Source: Thermoplasmata archaeon (GTDB lineage Archaea; Thermoplasmatota; Thermoplasmata; UBA184). Taken from it: a stretch of DNA of 6,914 nucleotides. Below, one piece after another: positions 1 to 5,582 of this stretch (positions are counted from its first letter, which is position 1; every line of letters begins with the position of its first letter). The DNA is taken from positions 1 through 6,914 of the forward strand of contig JAKAVH010000005.1 in NCBI GenBank assembly GCA_021827545.1, written 5' to 3'. A program made the position numbers and the translations under genes. Under the pieces are notes generated by a model that searched no databases, was not told where the DNA came from, and saw nothing but the letters and a program-made list of their open reading frames with translations.

Positions 1-233
1 TCTGTGGCGCAGGTCACGACTTCCGCCCGTCCCGCGAGGCGGGAGAGGCGGTGGACGGCCGTCTCCTCGGGGGCGTTGAGCAGCGCCCGGCTCGCCAGAT
101 AGACGCCGTCCGCGAGGAGGAAGAGCGAGACGGCGTGCCCGGCCCCGACGGCGGCGTCGGCGATCGCCACCGCCGTGTCGGGAGCGCGGTGCTGCACGGG
201 GGAGACGAAGACGAGGAGGCCGAGCCGACCCAT
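1..233 (-). CDS. DsrE/TusD-like sulfur-carrier protein, partial (C-terminus beyond left edge)
   Basis: The visible 77 residues, read leftward from an ATG at 233, show the DsrE/DsrF-like pattern. A hydrophobic first strand (GLLVFVSP) is followed by a helix (DTAVAIADAAVGAGH), a second strand (VSLFLLADGVY) and a third strand ending in Cys75 (EVVTCAT). In this family a cysteine at about this place (Cys78 of E. coli TusD, from memory) carries persulfide sulfur between donor and acceptor proteins in the cytoplasm. The start codon overlaps the stop of the upstream 79-residue gene by one base (TGATG), with a GAGGGG stretch a few bases upstream, so translation is probably coupled. The fold assignment is good. 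The exact role (sulfur oxidation, tRNA thiolation or another relay) cannot be decided, and the second half of the protein is missing. Confidence 0.8.
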   Translation of the reverse strand, partial: MGRLGLLVFVSPVQHRAPDTAVAIADAAVGAGHAVSLFLLADGVYLASRALLNAPEETAVHRLSRLAGRAEVVTCAT

Positions 234-472
234 CAGGCCCCTCGCCCGTCGGGGACGAGCCGCCAGCCCGCGCGGGTGCAGACGTACGTCGTCCGTCCGA
301 CCCGCACGAGGGCGCCGAGGTCCACGGAACTGTCGTAAAAGAGGTGGTTGAGGATCGCGACATGCGACGGCTCCTCGGCGGGAGCTCCCGACTCCATCTC
401 CTCCGCCTCGAACGGGTCGCCGGTGCGGCGCAGGATCCGGACCGACGGCGCCGCCGGCCCCGACGCCGTCAC
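233..472 (-). CDS. Small hypothetical protein (79 aa) between Mrp-like ATPase and DsrE-like protein
   Basis: I do not recognise this protein. The start is taken as a GTG at 472 that overlaps the TGA of the upstream ATPase gene by four bases (GTGA). Its own TGA overlaps the ATG of the DsrE-like gene by one base. A run of Gs just upstream of the GTG could serve as a ribosome site. The N-terminus is polar, with an acidic patch near residues 22-27 (EAEEME). The C-terminal half looks folded, with alternating hydrophobic positions (HVAILNHLFYDSSVDLG, then LVRVGRTTYVCTRAGW) and a single cysteine at residue 65. There is no signal peptide or membrane segment. The overlaps on both sides are the main reason to believe it is a gene. 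An internal ATG at residue 26 would give a shorter protein and is a less likely start. Confidence 0.65.
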   Translation of the reverse strand: MTASGPAAPSVRILRRTGDPFEAEEMESGAPAEEPSHVAILNHLFYDSSVDLGALVRVGRTTYVCTRAGWRLVPDGRGA

Positions 473-1392
473 GTCGCCCCCCCGGATCCCGAGGCGACGG
501 ATCGACCGGTCCCTGAGGACGGCTTCCGCGCGCGGCGGAGCCGGTCGAGGAGCATCCGGACACGGTCGGCAACGAGGCTCGCCTCGGGCGCGCGCAGCTC
601 TTCGATCCGGCCCGAGTCCGCGAGGGCCGGCAAGGCCGGATAGATCGGGAGGGTGCCGAGGAACGGGATCCCCATCCGGGTGGCGTACTCGGGCCCCCGC
701 GAGGGCCCGAAGAGATCGACCCGGTCGCCGTGCGGGCAGGTAAGCCAGGCCATGTTCTCGATCAGTCCGAGTACCGGAGCCTCGAAGGTCTTCGCCATCG
801 AGGAGGCCTTGGCGACGACCTCGGCCGAGAGTTCCGTCGGAGCCGTGACGATCACGACACCGTCCGGATCGAACGACTGGAAGACCGTCATCGGAGCGTC
901 GCTCGTTCCGGGCGGGAGGTCCACAATGAGGTAGTCGAGCTCGGGCCATCGCGTGTCCTTGAAGAGCCCCCGGATCGCGCTGTTGATCATCGGGCCCCGC
1001 CAGAGGAGCGGGATCTCGCTGGCCGCGGTCACCGCCGCCATCGACATCACGTAGACCCCACCGGTCGAACAGAGCGGCTCGATGTGCTGCCCGTCCGGCG
1101 AAAGCGCTGGGACCGCCCGGACCCCGAAGACCCGGGCCATGGAAGGACCGGTGATGTCGGCGTCGAGCACGCCGACCCGGGCGCCCGCCCGGCGGAACTC
1201 CGCGGCGAGGAGCGCCGCAACGAACGTCTTCCCGACCCCCCCTTTGCCCGAGAGGACCGCGAGCACCGACCCGATGCGGGAGCGGTCGAGCGGACCGATC
1301 GAGAATGCCCCTTCGGGAGGTAGGGTAGGCGCGCGCTTCGCCCCCAGCACCGGGAGGGGTACCGGAGCCTCCGTGTCGGTCGGACGGTCCAT
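469..1392 (-). CDS. Mrp/NBP35/ApbC-type P-loop ATPase (Fe-S carrier family) lacking the CPxC pair
   Basis: This 307-residue cytoplasmic protein has the deviant Walker A motif SGKGGVGKT at residues 48-56. Other family landmarks are VLDADITGPSM (75-85), LWRGPM (130-135), the Walker B-like strand LIVDLPPGTSD (155-165) and LFGPSRG-PFLGTLPI near 227-250. Family members bind a bridging Fe-S cluster through a CPxC motif and pass it to apo-proteins. Here the site reads TCPHGDRVDLFG: Cys219 is present, but residue 222, where the second cysteine is expected, is glycine. The only other cysteine is Cys108. The N-terminal MIP18/DUF59 domain of many bacterial Mrp proteins is absent, replaced by about 40 proline-rich residues. 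The ATG at 1392 was chosen because homology begins just after it and upstream codons would run into the divergent DUF1059 gene. The last four bases overlap the next gene. Confidence 0.9.
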   Translation of the reverse strand: MDRPTDTEAPVPLPVLGAKRAPTLPPEGAFSIGPLDRSRIGSVLAVLSGKGGVGKTFVAALLAAEFRRAGARVGVLDADITGPSMARVFGVRAVPALSPDGQHIEPLCSTGGVYVMSMAAVTAASEIPLLWRGPMINSAIRGLFKDTRWPELDYLIVDLPPGTSDAPMTVFQSFDPDGVVIVTAPTELSAEVVAKASSMAKTFEAPVLGLIENMAWLTCPHGDRVDLFGPSRGPEYATRMGIPFLGTLPIYPALPALADSGRIEELRAPEASLVADRVRMLLDRLRRARKPSSGTGRSVASGSGGAT

Positions 1393-1516
1393 CGGATGCC
1401 CACACGACGCCGCTACGTAAGGCCTCGCTCGGGGCGTTCCGACCAAGTCCTTATCACTCCGCGCGAGTCTCCGCACTCGGTCTCTCCGCGCCCGCGCGGG
1501 GAACCGGTGGGTCGCA
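1393..1516. promoter_or_regulatory. Divergent intergenic region with a possible TATA-like element
   Basis: These 124 bases separate the leftward ATPase trio from the rightward DUF1059-ferredoxin pair, so both transcripts should start here. The most promoter-like stretch is CCTTATCAC around 1449-1457. It could act as a TATA-like element for either direction and would give leaders of roughly 35-40 bases if the usual archaeal spacing applies. A TACGTA palindrome lies at 1414-1419. These are weak matches found by eye, and no conserved factor-binding box can be named. Confidence 0.3.
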
Positions 1517-1696
1517 ATGTCGGCGGTGAAGTTCGAATGCCGGAGCCTCGGTTTCCCGTGTGAGTGGGCGTTGCGCGCGGGGTCGAAGGCGGAGATCGTG
1601 GAGCGGGTCCGGGAGCACGCCCGCTGCGCCCACAACATGGGTGAGCTCTCGACGGATCTCCTCGTGAAGGTCGAGCACGCGATCGTGCCGGCCTAG
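1517..1696 (+). CDS. DUF1059 family small protein (59 aa)
   Basis: This short gene starts at an ATG with GGTGG about six bases upstream and ends at TAG 1694-1696. The protein matches the DUF1059 layout: an FxC..LGxPC-like N-terminus (Cys8, Cys15), a helix with a REHARCAH motif (His34, Cys37, His39), and an amphipathic C-terminal helix beginning near ELSTDLLVKV. In relatives I remember the pattern C-x6-C with H-x4-H, which looks like a small metal site. That site is an inference, and the family has no established function. It lies 10 bases before the FixX-like gene and is probably cotranscribed with it, facing away from the Mrp-like ATPase. Length is normal for the family. The extra Cys37 between the two histidines may be specific to this lineage. 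Confidence 0.8.
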   Translation: MSAVKFECRSLGFPCEWALRAGSKAEIVERVREHARCAHNMGELSTDLLVKVEHAIVPA

Positions 1697-1706
1697 GCCC
1701 GGGCTC

Positions 1707-2000
1707 ATGGCGGGCCGGATCCCGATCGCCGAGCGGCTTGGTTCGGACGCGTTCGACACCGACCCGACCTCGCACCTGAGCCTATCCGACCCGAAGCTCT
1801 GCGCGACCTGCCCGGGCCGGCCCTGCATCCGGGTCTGCCCCGCCGAGGTCTATCACTGGGAGTCGGACCACCTGAGGATCAGCTACGAGAATTGTCTCGA
1901 GACCGGCGCCTGCCGGGTCGCCTGCCAGACCCTCGGCAACCACGCGCTCATCTGGACGTACCCGCCGGCCGGACGCGGGGTCCAGTACCGTCTCGGCTGA
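1707..2000 (+). CDS. FixX-like ferredoxin with an altered second cluster motif
   Basis: This 97-residue soluble electron carrier belongs to the FixX/ETF-quinone oxidoreductase ferredoxin family. The diagnostic C-terminus YPPAGRGVQYRLG (residues 85-97) matches the family's YPRGxxGVxYRxG ending. The first cysteine group is CATCPGRPCIRVCP (Cys32, 35, 40, 44) and the second is NCLETGACRVAC (Cys63, 69, 73). By analogy with two-cluster ferredoxins, Cys32/35/40 plus Cys73 would hold one [4Fe-4S] cluster. The second would use Cys44, Cys63 and Cys69, but its fourth position, Cys in the usual CLECGxC motif, is Thr66. FixX normally hands electrons to or from the FixC/ETF-QO flavoprotein, which is not encoded here. 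The nearest redox enzyme is APS reductase downstream. It starts 10 bases after the DUF1059 stop with no clear ribosome site, suggesting coupling. Confidence 0.87.
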   Translation: MAGRIPIAERLGSDAFDTDPTSHLSLSDPKLCATCPGRPCIRVCPAEVYHWESDHLRISYENCLETGACRVACQTLGNHALIWTYPPAGRGVQYRLG

Positions 2001-2130
2001 ACCCGAAGACCGCCCCCGCGTCGCGGAGGGACGCCGGCTCGGGAGCCTGCTTTACCGACCGCACCGGCGTGCCGGGACCGGGGCGTTCGATGCCCCGGAA
2101 TTAATTTGGACAATTGTCGAAAGTCTTTTC

Positions 2131-2155
2131 ATGCACCCCCGGTTGGGAGGTGCGT
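2131..2155 (+). other. Possible 5'-leader hairpin upstream of aprB
   Basis: Bases ATGCACC (2131-2137) can pair with GGTGCGT (2149-2155), giving seven base pairs including one G-T pair. CCC (2138-2140) can extend this with GGG (2145-2147) across a one-base bulge. It sits just downstream of the AT-rich island and so would be near the 5' end of the aprBA transcript. No known riboswitch class is recognised. GC-rich DNA forms such pairings by chance, so confidence is low. Confidence 0.25.
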
Positions 2156-2213
2156 TCATGCGAACGAGGTATCAGGGCGCGGTCCCTCCCGCCTCGCAGG
2201 ATCGAGTTCGCGT

Positions 2214-2219
2214 GGAGGA
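2214..2219 (+). promoter_or_regulatory. Ribosome binding site fixing the aprB start
   Basis: GGAGGA lies immediately before TTGATG, placing the aprB ATG at 2223. The open frame extends upstream to 2106, but nothing before 2223 resembles APS reductase. MPTYV is the expected AprB N-terminus. Spacing of three to four bases is short but workable. Confidence 0.7.
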
Positions 2220-2222
2220 TTG

Positions 2223-2669
2223 ATGCCAACCTACGTACGCACGGACAAGTGCAAGGGCTGCATGGAATGCGTGAAGATCTGCCCGAGCGACATCATGCAC
2301 ATTGACGCGACGCAGGGGCGCGCGTACAACATCGAACCGGCGATGTGCTGGGAGTGCTACGCCTGCGTGAAGTCCTGTCCGGAGGCCGCGATCGAAGTGC
2401 GGGGTTACGCCGACTTCGCTCCTCTCGGCCACTCGGTCCAGCCGACTCGCACGACCGACAAGATCGAGTGGAAGATCCGTATGCGGAACGGGGACCTCAA
2501 GGAGTTCACCTTCCCCATCCGGACGACCCCGTGGGGATCGATCCGCGCGCCGCAAGAATCCCCCGAGCCGCCGGCCGACATGGCGGCGAGCGAGCTGCTC
2601 TCCTTCGAACCGGACTATCTCGCGGTAGAATCGTTGCCGACGCTTCCGCGCAAGACGGAGACGGCCTAG
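2223..2669 (+). CDS. aprB: Adenylylsulfate reductase beta subunit (ferredoxin subunit)
   Basis: This 148-residue subunit carries the two [4Fe-4S] clusters that move electrons to or from the FAD of AprA during the sulfite/AMP-APS interconversion in the cytoplasm. The first cysteine group is CKGCMECVKICP (Cys10, 13, 16, 20) and the second is CWECYACVKSCP (Cys42, 45, 48, 52), so all eight ligands are present. Further AprB signatures are PSDIMHID (21-28), VRGYADFAPLGH (59-70), the beta-sheet segment around IEWKIRMRNG, and TTPWGSI (101-107). The C-terminal tail (about 108-148) should wrap around AprA. The first cysteine group lacks the roughly five- to six-residue loop seen in Archaeoglobus and Allochromatium AprB (CDGC...TACEYICP, from memory). 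It resembles the short-loop form I associate with SAR11/SUP05-type enzymes. aprA follows after 15 bases. Confidence 0.96.
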   Translation: MPTYVRTDKCKGCMECVKICPSDIMHIDATQGRAYNIEPAMCWECYACVKSCPEAAIEVRGYADFAPLGHSVQPTRTTDKIEWKIRMRNGDLKEFTFPIRTTPWGSIRAPQESPEPPADMAASELLSFEPDYLAVESLPTLPRKTETA

Positions 2670-2684
2670 GCCAAGGGTACGCTC

Positions 2685-4529
2685 ATGACGGACATCAACT
2701 ACCAGACGCCCGAGACCCACACGGTCGACTGCGACATCCTGATCGTGGGTGGCGGGTTCGCCGGCTGCGGCGCCGCGTTCGAGGCACGGTACTGGGGTCG
2801 GGACCTCAAGATCGTCGTCGCGGAGAAGGCCGCGATCGAGCGCAGCGGCGCCGTCGCGCAGGGTCTCAGCGCGATTAACTGCTACATGGGGATGCGCTGG
2901 AACGAGAACCAGCCCGAGGACTTCGTGCGGTACGTCCGCAACGACCTGATGGGACTCTCCCGAGAGGACCTCGTCTACGACGTTGCTCGCCACGTCGACT
3001 CGACGGTCCATCTGTTCGAGGAGTGGGGCCTCCCGATCTTCACCGACCCCCAGACCGGCAAGTACGTGCGGGAGGGCCGCTGGCAGATTATGATCCACGG
3101 GGAGTCGTACAAGCCGATCATCGCGGAGGCGACGCGGAAGTCCGCCTCCGAAGTGCACGAGCGGATCATGGTCACCCACCTGCTCAAGGACTCGAAGGAC
3201 CCGAACCGGGTCGCCGGGGCGGTCGGCTTCAACGTCCGCGATGGTTCGTTCTACGTCTTTCGTGCCAAGGCCGTCATTGTGTCCGCGGCCGGTGCCTCGC
3301 ACATCTATCGCCCGCGCTCCGCCGGTGAGGGTTCGGGCCGGACTTGGTACCCGCCGTGGGCGTCCGGGTCCGCCTACGCCCTCCTGATCCAGATGGGCGC
3401 CGAGATGACGCAGATGGAGAACCGTCTCGTCGTCACCCGCTTCAAGGACGGATACGGGCCGGTCGGTGCCTGGTTCCTCATGCTGAAGGCGATCGCGACG
3501 AACGCCTCCGGAGACTCCTACGAGAGCTCCCGGCTCCCCGAACTGCGGGAGCGCGTCGGGAAGTACGCCGACGCCAAGCCGATGCCGACGTGCCTTCGCA
3601 ACCACCTCATGCTGCAGGAGATCCTCGCCGGACGCGGGCCGATCCTGCTGCACACGGAGCGCGTCCTCGACACCCCCGAGAAAGAGGCCGTCGGGTGGGA
3701 GGACTTCCTCAACATGACGATCGGTCAGGCCGTGACGTGGGCCTCGCAGGGGATCGAGCCCAAGACGACCCCGTCCGAGCTGATCCTCTCCGAGCCGTAC
3801 GTCATGGGGTCTCACGCGGTCTGCGCCGGGGCGTGGACGAGCGGTCCGGGCGACGTCGCCCCGGAGGAGTACCGGTGGGGGTACAATCGCATGACCACCG
3901 TGCAGGGCCTTTTCGGCGCCGGAGACACCGTCGGGGGCTCGGCGCACAAGTTCTCAAGCGGCTCCTACTCGGAGGGTCGGCTTGCCGCGAAGGCGGCCGT
4001 CGCCTTCCTCCGGGACCATCCGGAGCCGCCGCACGTCGCGGACGTCGACGTCGAGGCGTTGCGGACGAAGATCTACGCGCCGGTGCGCCGGTTCGCGGAA
4101 TTGGGTCCGACGATCACCGCCGGGACCGTGCACCCGGACCTCCTGTACCCGGACCAGGGCCTGAACCGGCTCGAAAAGATCATGGACGAGTACGGGGGCG
4201 GCGTGAGCGCGAACTACTCGACGAGCCGCAACCTCCTCGAGCGGGGAATGGGCCATCTCGCGGCGCTGCGGACGGACCTCGAGCACCTCGGGGCCCGGGA
4301 CCTCCACCAGCTGCAACGGTCCTGGGAGCTCGACCACCGGGTGTGGACGGCCGACGCGGTGCTCCGCCACACGCTGTTTCGGGAGGAGACCCGGTGGCCG
4401 GGATACTACTACCGGGCCGATTTCCCCCATGTGGACGACGACCGCTGGAAATGTTTTGTTAACTCGGTATACAACCCCACGACGGGAGAATGGCGCCTGT
4501 TCACGAGACCGTACCGACCGCTCTTCTAG
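2685..4529 (+). CDS. aprA: Adenylylsulfate reductase alpha subunit (FAD flavoprotein)
   Basis: This 614-residue catalytic subunit converts sulfite + AMP to APS and two electrons, or the reverse. The FAD fold opens with DILIVGGGFAGCGAAFEA (residues 17-34), then ERSGAVAQGLSAIN (52-65). Residues matching the Archaeoglobus active site (numbers from memory) are all present: Asn65, Glu140 in MIHGESYKP, Trp221 in GRTWY, Arg252 and Leu265 in RFKDGYGPVGAWFL, Arg305 in LRNH, and His377 in MGSH. The family ending is also present (RETRWPGYYYR-like at 567-577, then DRWKCFVNSVYNP). It is somewhat shorter than the usual 630-650 residues. Departures from the usual sequence occur next to the active site: GSHAVCAG instead of GSHSGxAG, and ENRLVVTRFKDG instead of ExRFxPxRFKDG. 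The start at 2685 has a weak AAGGG about seven bases upstream and lies 15 bases after aprB. Confidence 0.96.
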   Translation: MTDINYQTPETHTVDCDILIVGGGFAGCGAAFEARYWGRDLKIVVAEKAAIERSGAVAQGLSAINCYMGMRWNENQPEDFVRYVRNDLMGLSREDLVYDVARHVDSTVHLFEEWGLPIFTDPQTGKYVREGRWQIMIHGESYKPIIAEATRKSASEVHERIMVTHLLKDSKDPNRVAGAVGFNVRDGSFYVFRAKAVIVSAAGASHIYRPRSAGEGSGRTWYPPWASGSAYALLIQMGAEMTQMENRLVVTRFKDGYGPVGAWFLMLKAIATNASGDSYESSRLPELRERVGKYADAKPMPTCLRNHLMLQEILAGRGPILLHTERVLDTPEKEAVGWEDFLNMTIGQAVTWASQGIEPKTTPSELILSEPYVMGSHAVCAGAWTSGPGDVAPEEYRWGYNRMTTVQGLFGAGDTVGGSAHKFSSGSYSEGRLAAKAAVAFLRDHPEPPHVADVDVEALRTKIYAPVRRFAELGPTITAGTVHPDLLYPDQGLNRLEKIMDEYGGGVSANYSTSRNLLERGMGHLAALRTDLEHLGARDLHQLQRSWELDHRVWTADAVLRHTLFREETRWPGYYYRADFPHVDDDRWKCFVNSVYNPTTGEWRLFTRPYRPLF

Positions 4530-4556
4530 GCGTAGCTGATCGCCGAGAGAGCGTCC

Positions 4557-4562
4557 GGAGGT
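4557..4562 (+). promoter_or_regulatory. Ribosome binding site for the GTG-started phosphoesterase
   Basis: GGAGGT lies six bases before the GTG at 4569, inside the 39-base gap after aprA. It is the reason for accepting GTG as the start. It also shows that this gene has its own strong initiation site within the apr operon. Confidence 0.65.
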
Positions 4563-4568
4563 CTCGGC

Positions 4569-5579
4569 GTGAGTAGCTGGGCAGAACGACTGCGGGACAA
4601 CCCCATCGCGCTGGCGGATGCCGGGTCGGCGGCCCTACACGAGGTTCTGGACGAGGTCGGCACGGCCTTCGACCACCGGCCCTGGCCGCTGCTTGTACGG
4701 GTACCCGCGGACCGGCCGATCCAGGTGATCGGCGACAGTCACGGGGACTGGCCCGCGGTTTCGGCCGCGCTATCGTTCGCCCGCGCAGCCTCGCCGCACC
4801 AACGCTTCGTCGCCCTGGGCGACTACGTCGACCGGGCGACGCGGTCCCAGCCGGACCCGTCGTCGTTGCCGGCGGGTTCGGTCTGGCTTGCCGCGTACCT
4901 TCTCGCCTGGGCCGCCCACGACCCGGAACGCGTGATCCCCTTGCGCGGGAATCACGAGACGACGCGGCAGATCCCGGTGCCGGGGCCGACCCTCCTGCGG
5001 GAGCTCCGAAGGACGTATTCCCCGTCCGACGCCCTCGCGCTGTGGGAGCGGCTCGTCGGCCTGCTCGAGCGGCTTCCGCTCGCGGCCCGGACCGAGAACG
5101 GCGTGTTTCTCGCGCACGGAGGCATCCCGCCGGTGGGACGTTACGATCCGGCCCAGTGGGACCGGGACGACCTTGCGCTCCTTGAGGGGCTCGTCTGGAG
5201 CGATCCGGCGTTCGAGTACGAGGCCCGGGACGCGGGATTCGCCTACGACGCACGGGCGCTCGAGGCCTTTCTGCGCGCGGTCGATTGCCGGGTCATGCTG
5301 AAGGGCCATGCCCCGAACCATTCCGGGCGGGCGATCTACCAGGGCCGGCTCCTCACCATCCACACGAGCGACCTCTTCGCGGCGTGGGGAGAGGGGGGCG
5401 TCCTCATGGCCGAGATCCCCGTTCGGGACCGCGTGGACGACGTCCGGGAGCTTGCGCTCCGGGCGTGGGACGGATCGATCTGGAAACAACGCGCGATCCG
5501 TACCGTGATGACCGAGGCCCCCGACGAGCCCCGAGAGGACGATCGCGCGTCCCCCCTACCGGCGTCGGGGGGTTCGTGA
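4569..5579 (+). CDS. PPP-family metallophosphoesterase (Ser/Thr phosphatase or ApaH-like)
   Basis: This 336-residue soluble enzyme has all core motifs of the PPP phosphoprotein-phosphatase superfamily in order. These are GDSHGDW (55-61), GDYVDRA (84-90), LRGNHE (125-130), LAHGGI (181-186), LVWSDP (208-213) and KGHAPN (245-250), with IHTSD (264-268) beyond. They supply the Asp/His/Asn ligands of a two-metal centre that hydrolyses phosphoesters. Two positions differ from the standard motif: Ser57 where Ile or Val is usual in GDxHG, and Ala90 in place of the last Gly of GDxVDRG. The last 20 or so residues are a polar, probably disordered tail. It starts at GTG 4569 after a good GGAGGT, follows aprA by 39 bases, and ends three bases before the exporter gene. 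The substrate cannot be told from sequence: phosphoprotein, diadenosine polyphosphate or another nucleotide phosphate are all possible. Confidence 0.85.
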   Translation: MSSWAERLRDNPIALADAGSAALHEVLDEVGTAFDHRPWPLLVRVPADRPIQVIGDSHGDWPAVSAALSFARAASPHQRFVALGDYVDRATRSQPDPSSLPAGSVWLAAYLLAWAAHDPERVIPLRGNHETTRQIPVPGPTLLRELRRTYSPSDALALWERLVGLLERLPLAARTENGVFLAHGGIPPVGRYDPAQWDRDDLALLEGLVWSDPAFEYEARDAGFAYDARALEAFLRAVDCRVMLKGHAPNHSGRAIYQGRLLTIHTSDLFAAWGEGGVLMAEIPVRDRVDDVRELALRAWDGSIWKQRAIRTVMTEAPDEPREDDRASPLPASGGS

Positions 5580-5582
5580 ACC

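Larger units (their letters stand above)
2001..2222 (+). promoter_or_regulatory. Non-coding region ahead of aprBA with AT-rich island and leader
   Basis: No gene is supported in these 222 bases. In otherwise GC-rich sequence, an AT-rich island spans about 2097-2130. It contains two adjacent perfect 8-bp palindromes, AATTAATT (2099-2106) and ACAATTGT (2110-2117). AATTAATT could serve as a TATA-like core, which would place transcription start near 2130 and give a leader of about 90 bases, long for an archaeal gene. The second palindrome could be an operator half or part of the core promoter. A T-rich CTTTTC at about 2124-2129 follows. This region most likely drives the apr operon separately from the upstream ferredoxin pair. 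Confidence 0.5.

Noticed and set aside
51..338. Plus-strand open frame at the left end
   Set aside because: It lies opposite the DsrE-like gene and the 79-residue gene, both better supported by overlap structure or family pattern. Its composition is low-complexity and charged.
1393..1638. Upstream extension of the Mrp-type ATPase
   Set aside because: The extension would overlap the DUF1059 gene on the other strand and shows no family similarity. The ATG at 1392 gives a sensible N-terminus.
2106..2222. Upstream extension of aprB
   Set aside because: The extra residues do not resemble any AprB N-terminus, and GGAGGA places the start at 2223. The stretch is better read as promoter and leader.
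2172..3947. Very long open frame (591 codons) on the minus strand opposite aprBA
   Set aside because: It is antisense to well-supported AprB and AprA, has a low-complexity Arg/Gly/Asp/Leu composition and matches no family. GC-rich DNA leaves such frames open because stops are rare.
3344..4462. Long plus-strand open frame in another phase inside aprA
   Set aside because: It is dominated by Arg, Gly, Ala and Pro and lies wholly inside AprA, which has clear family motifs in its own frame. It is a shadow.
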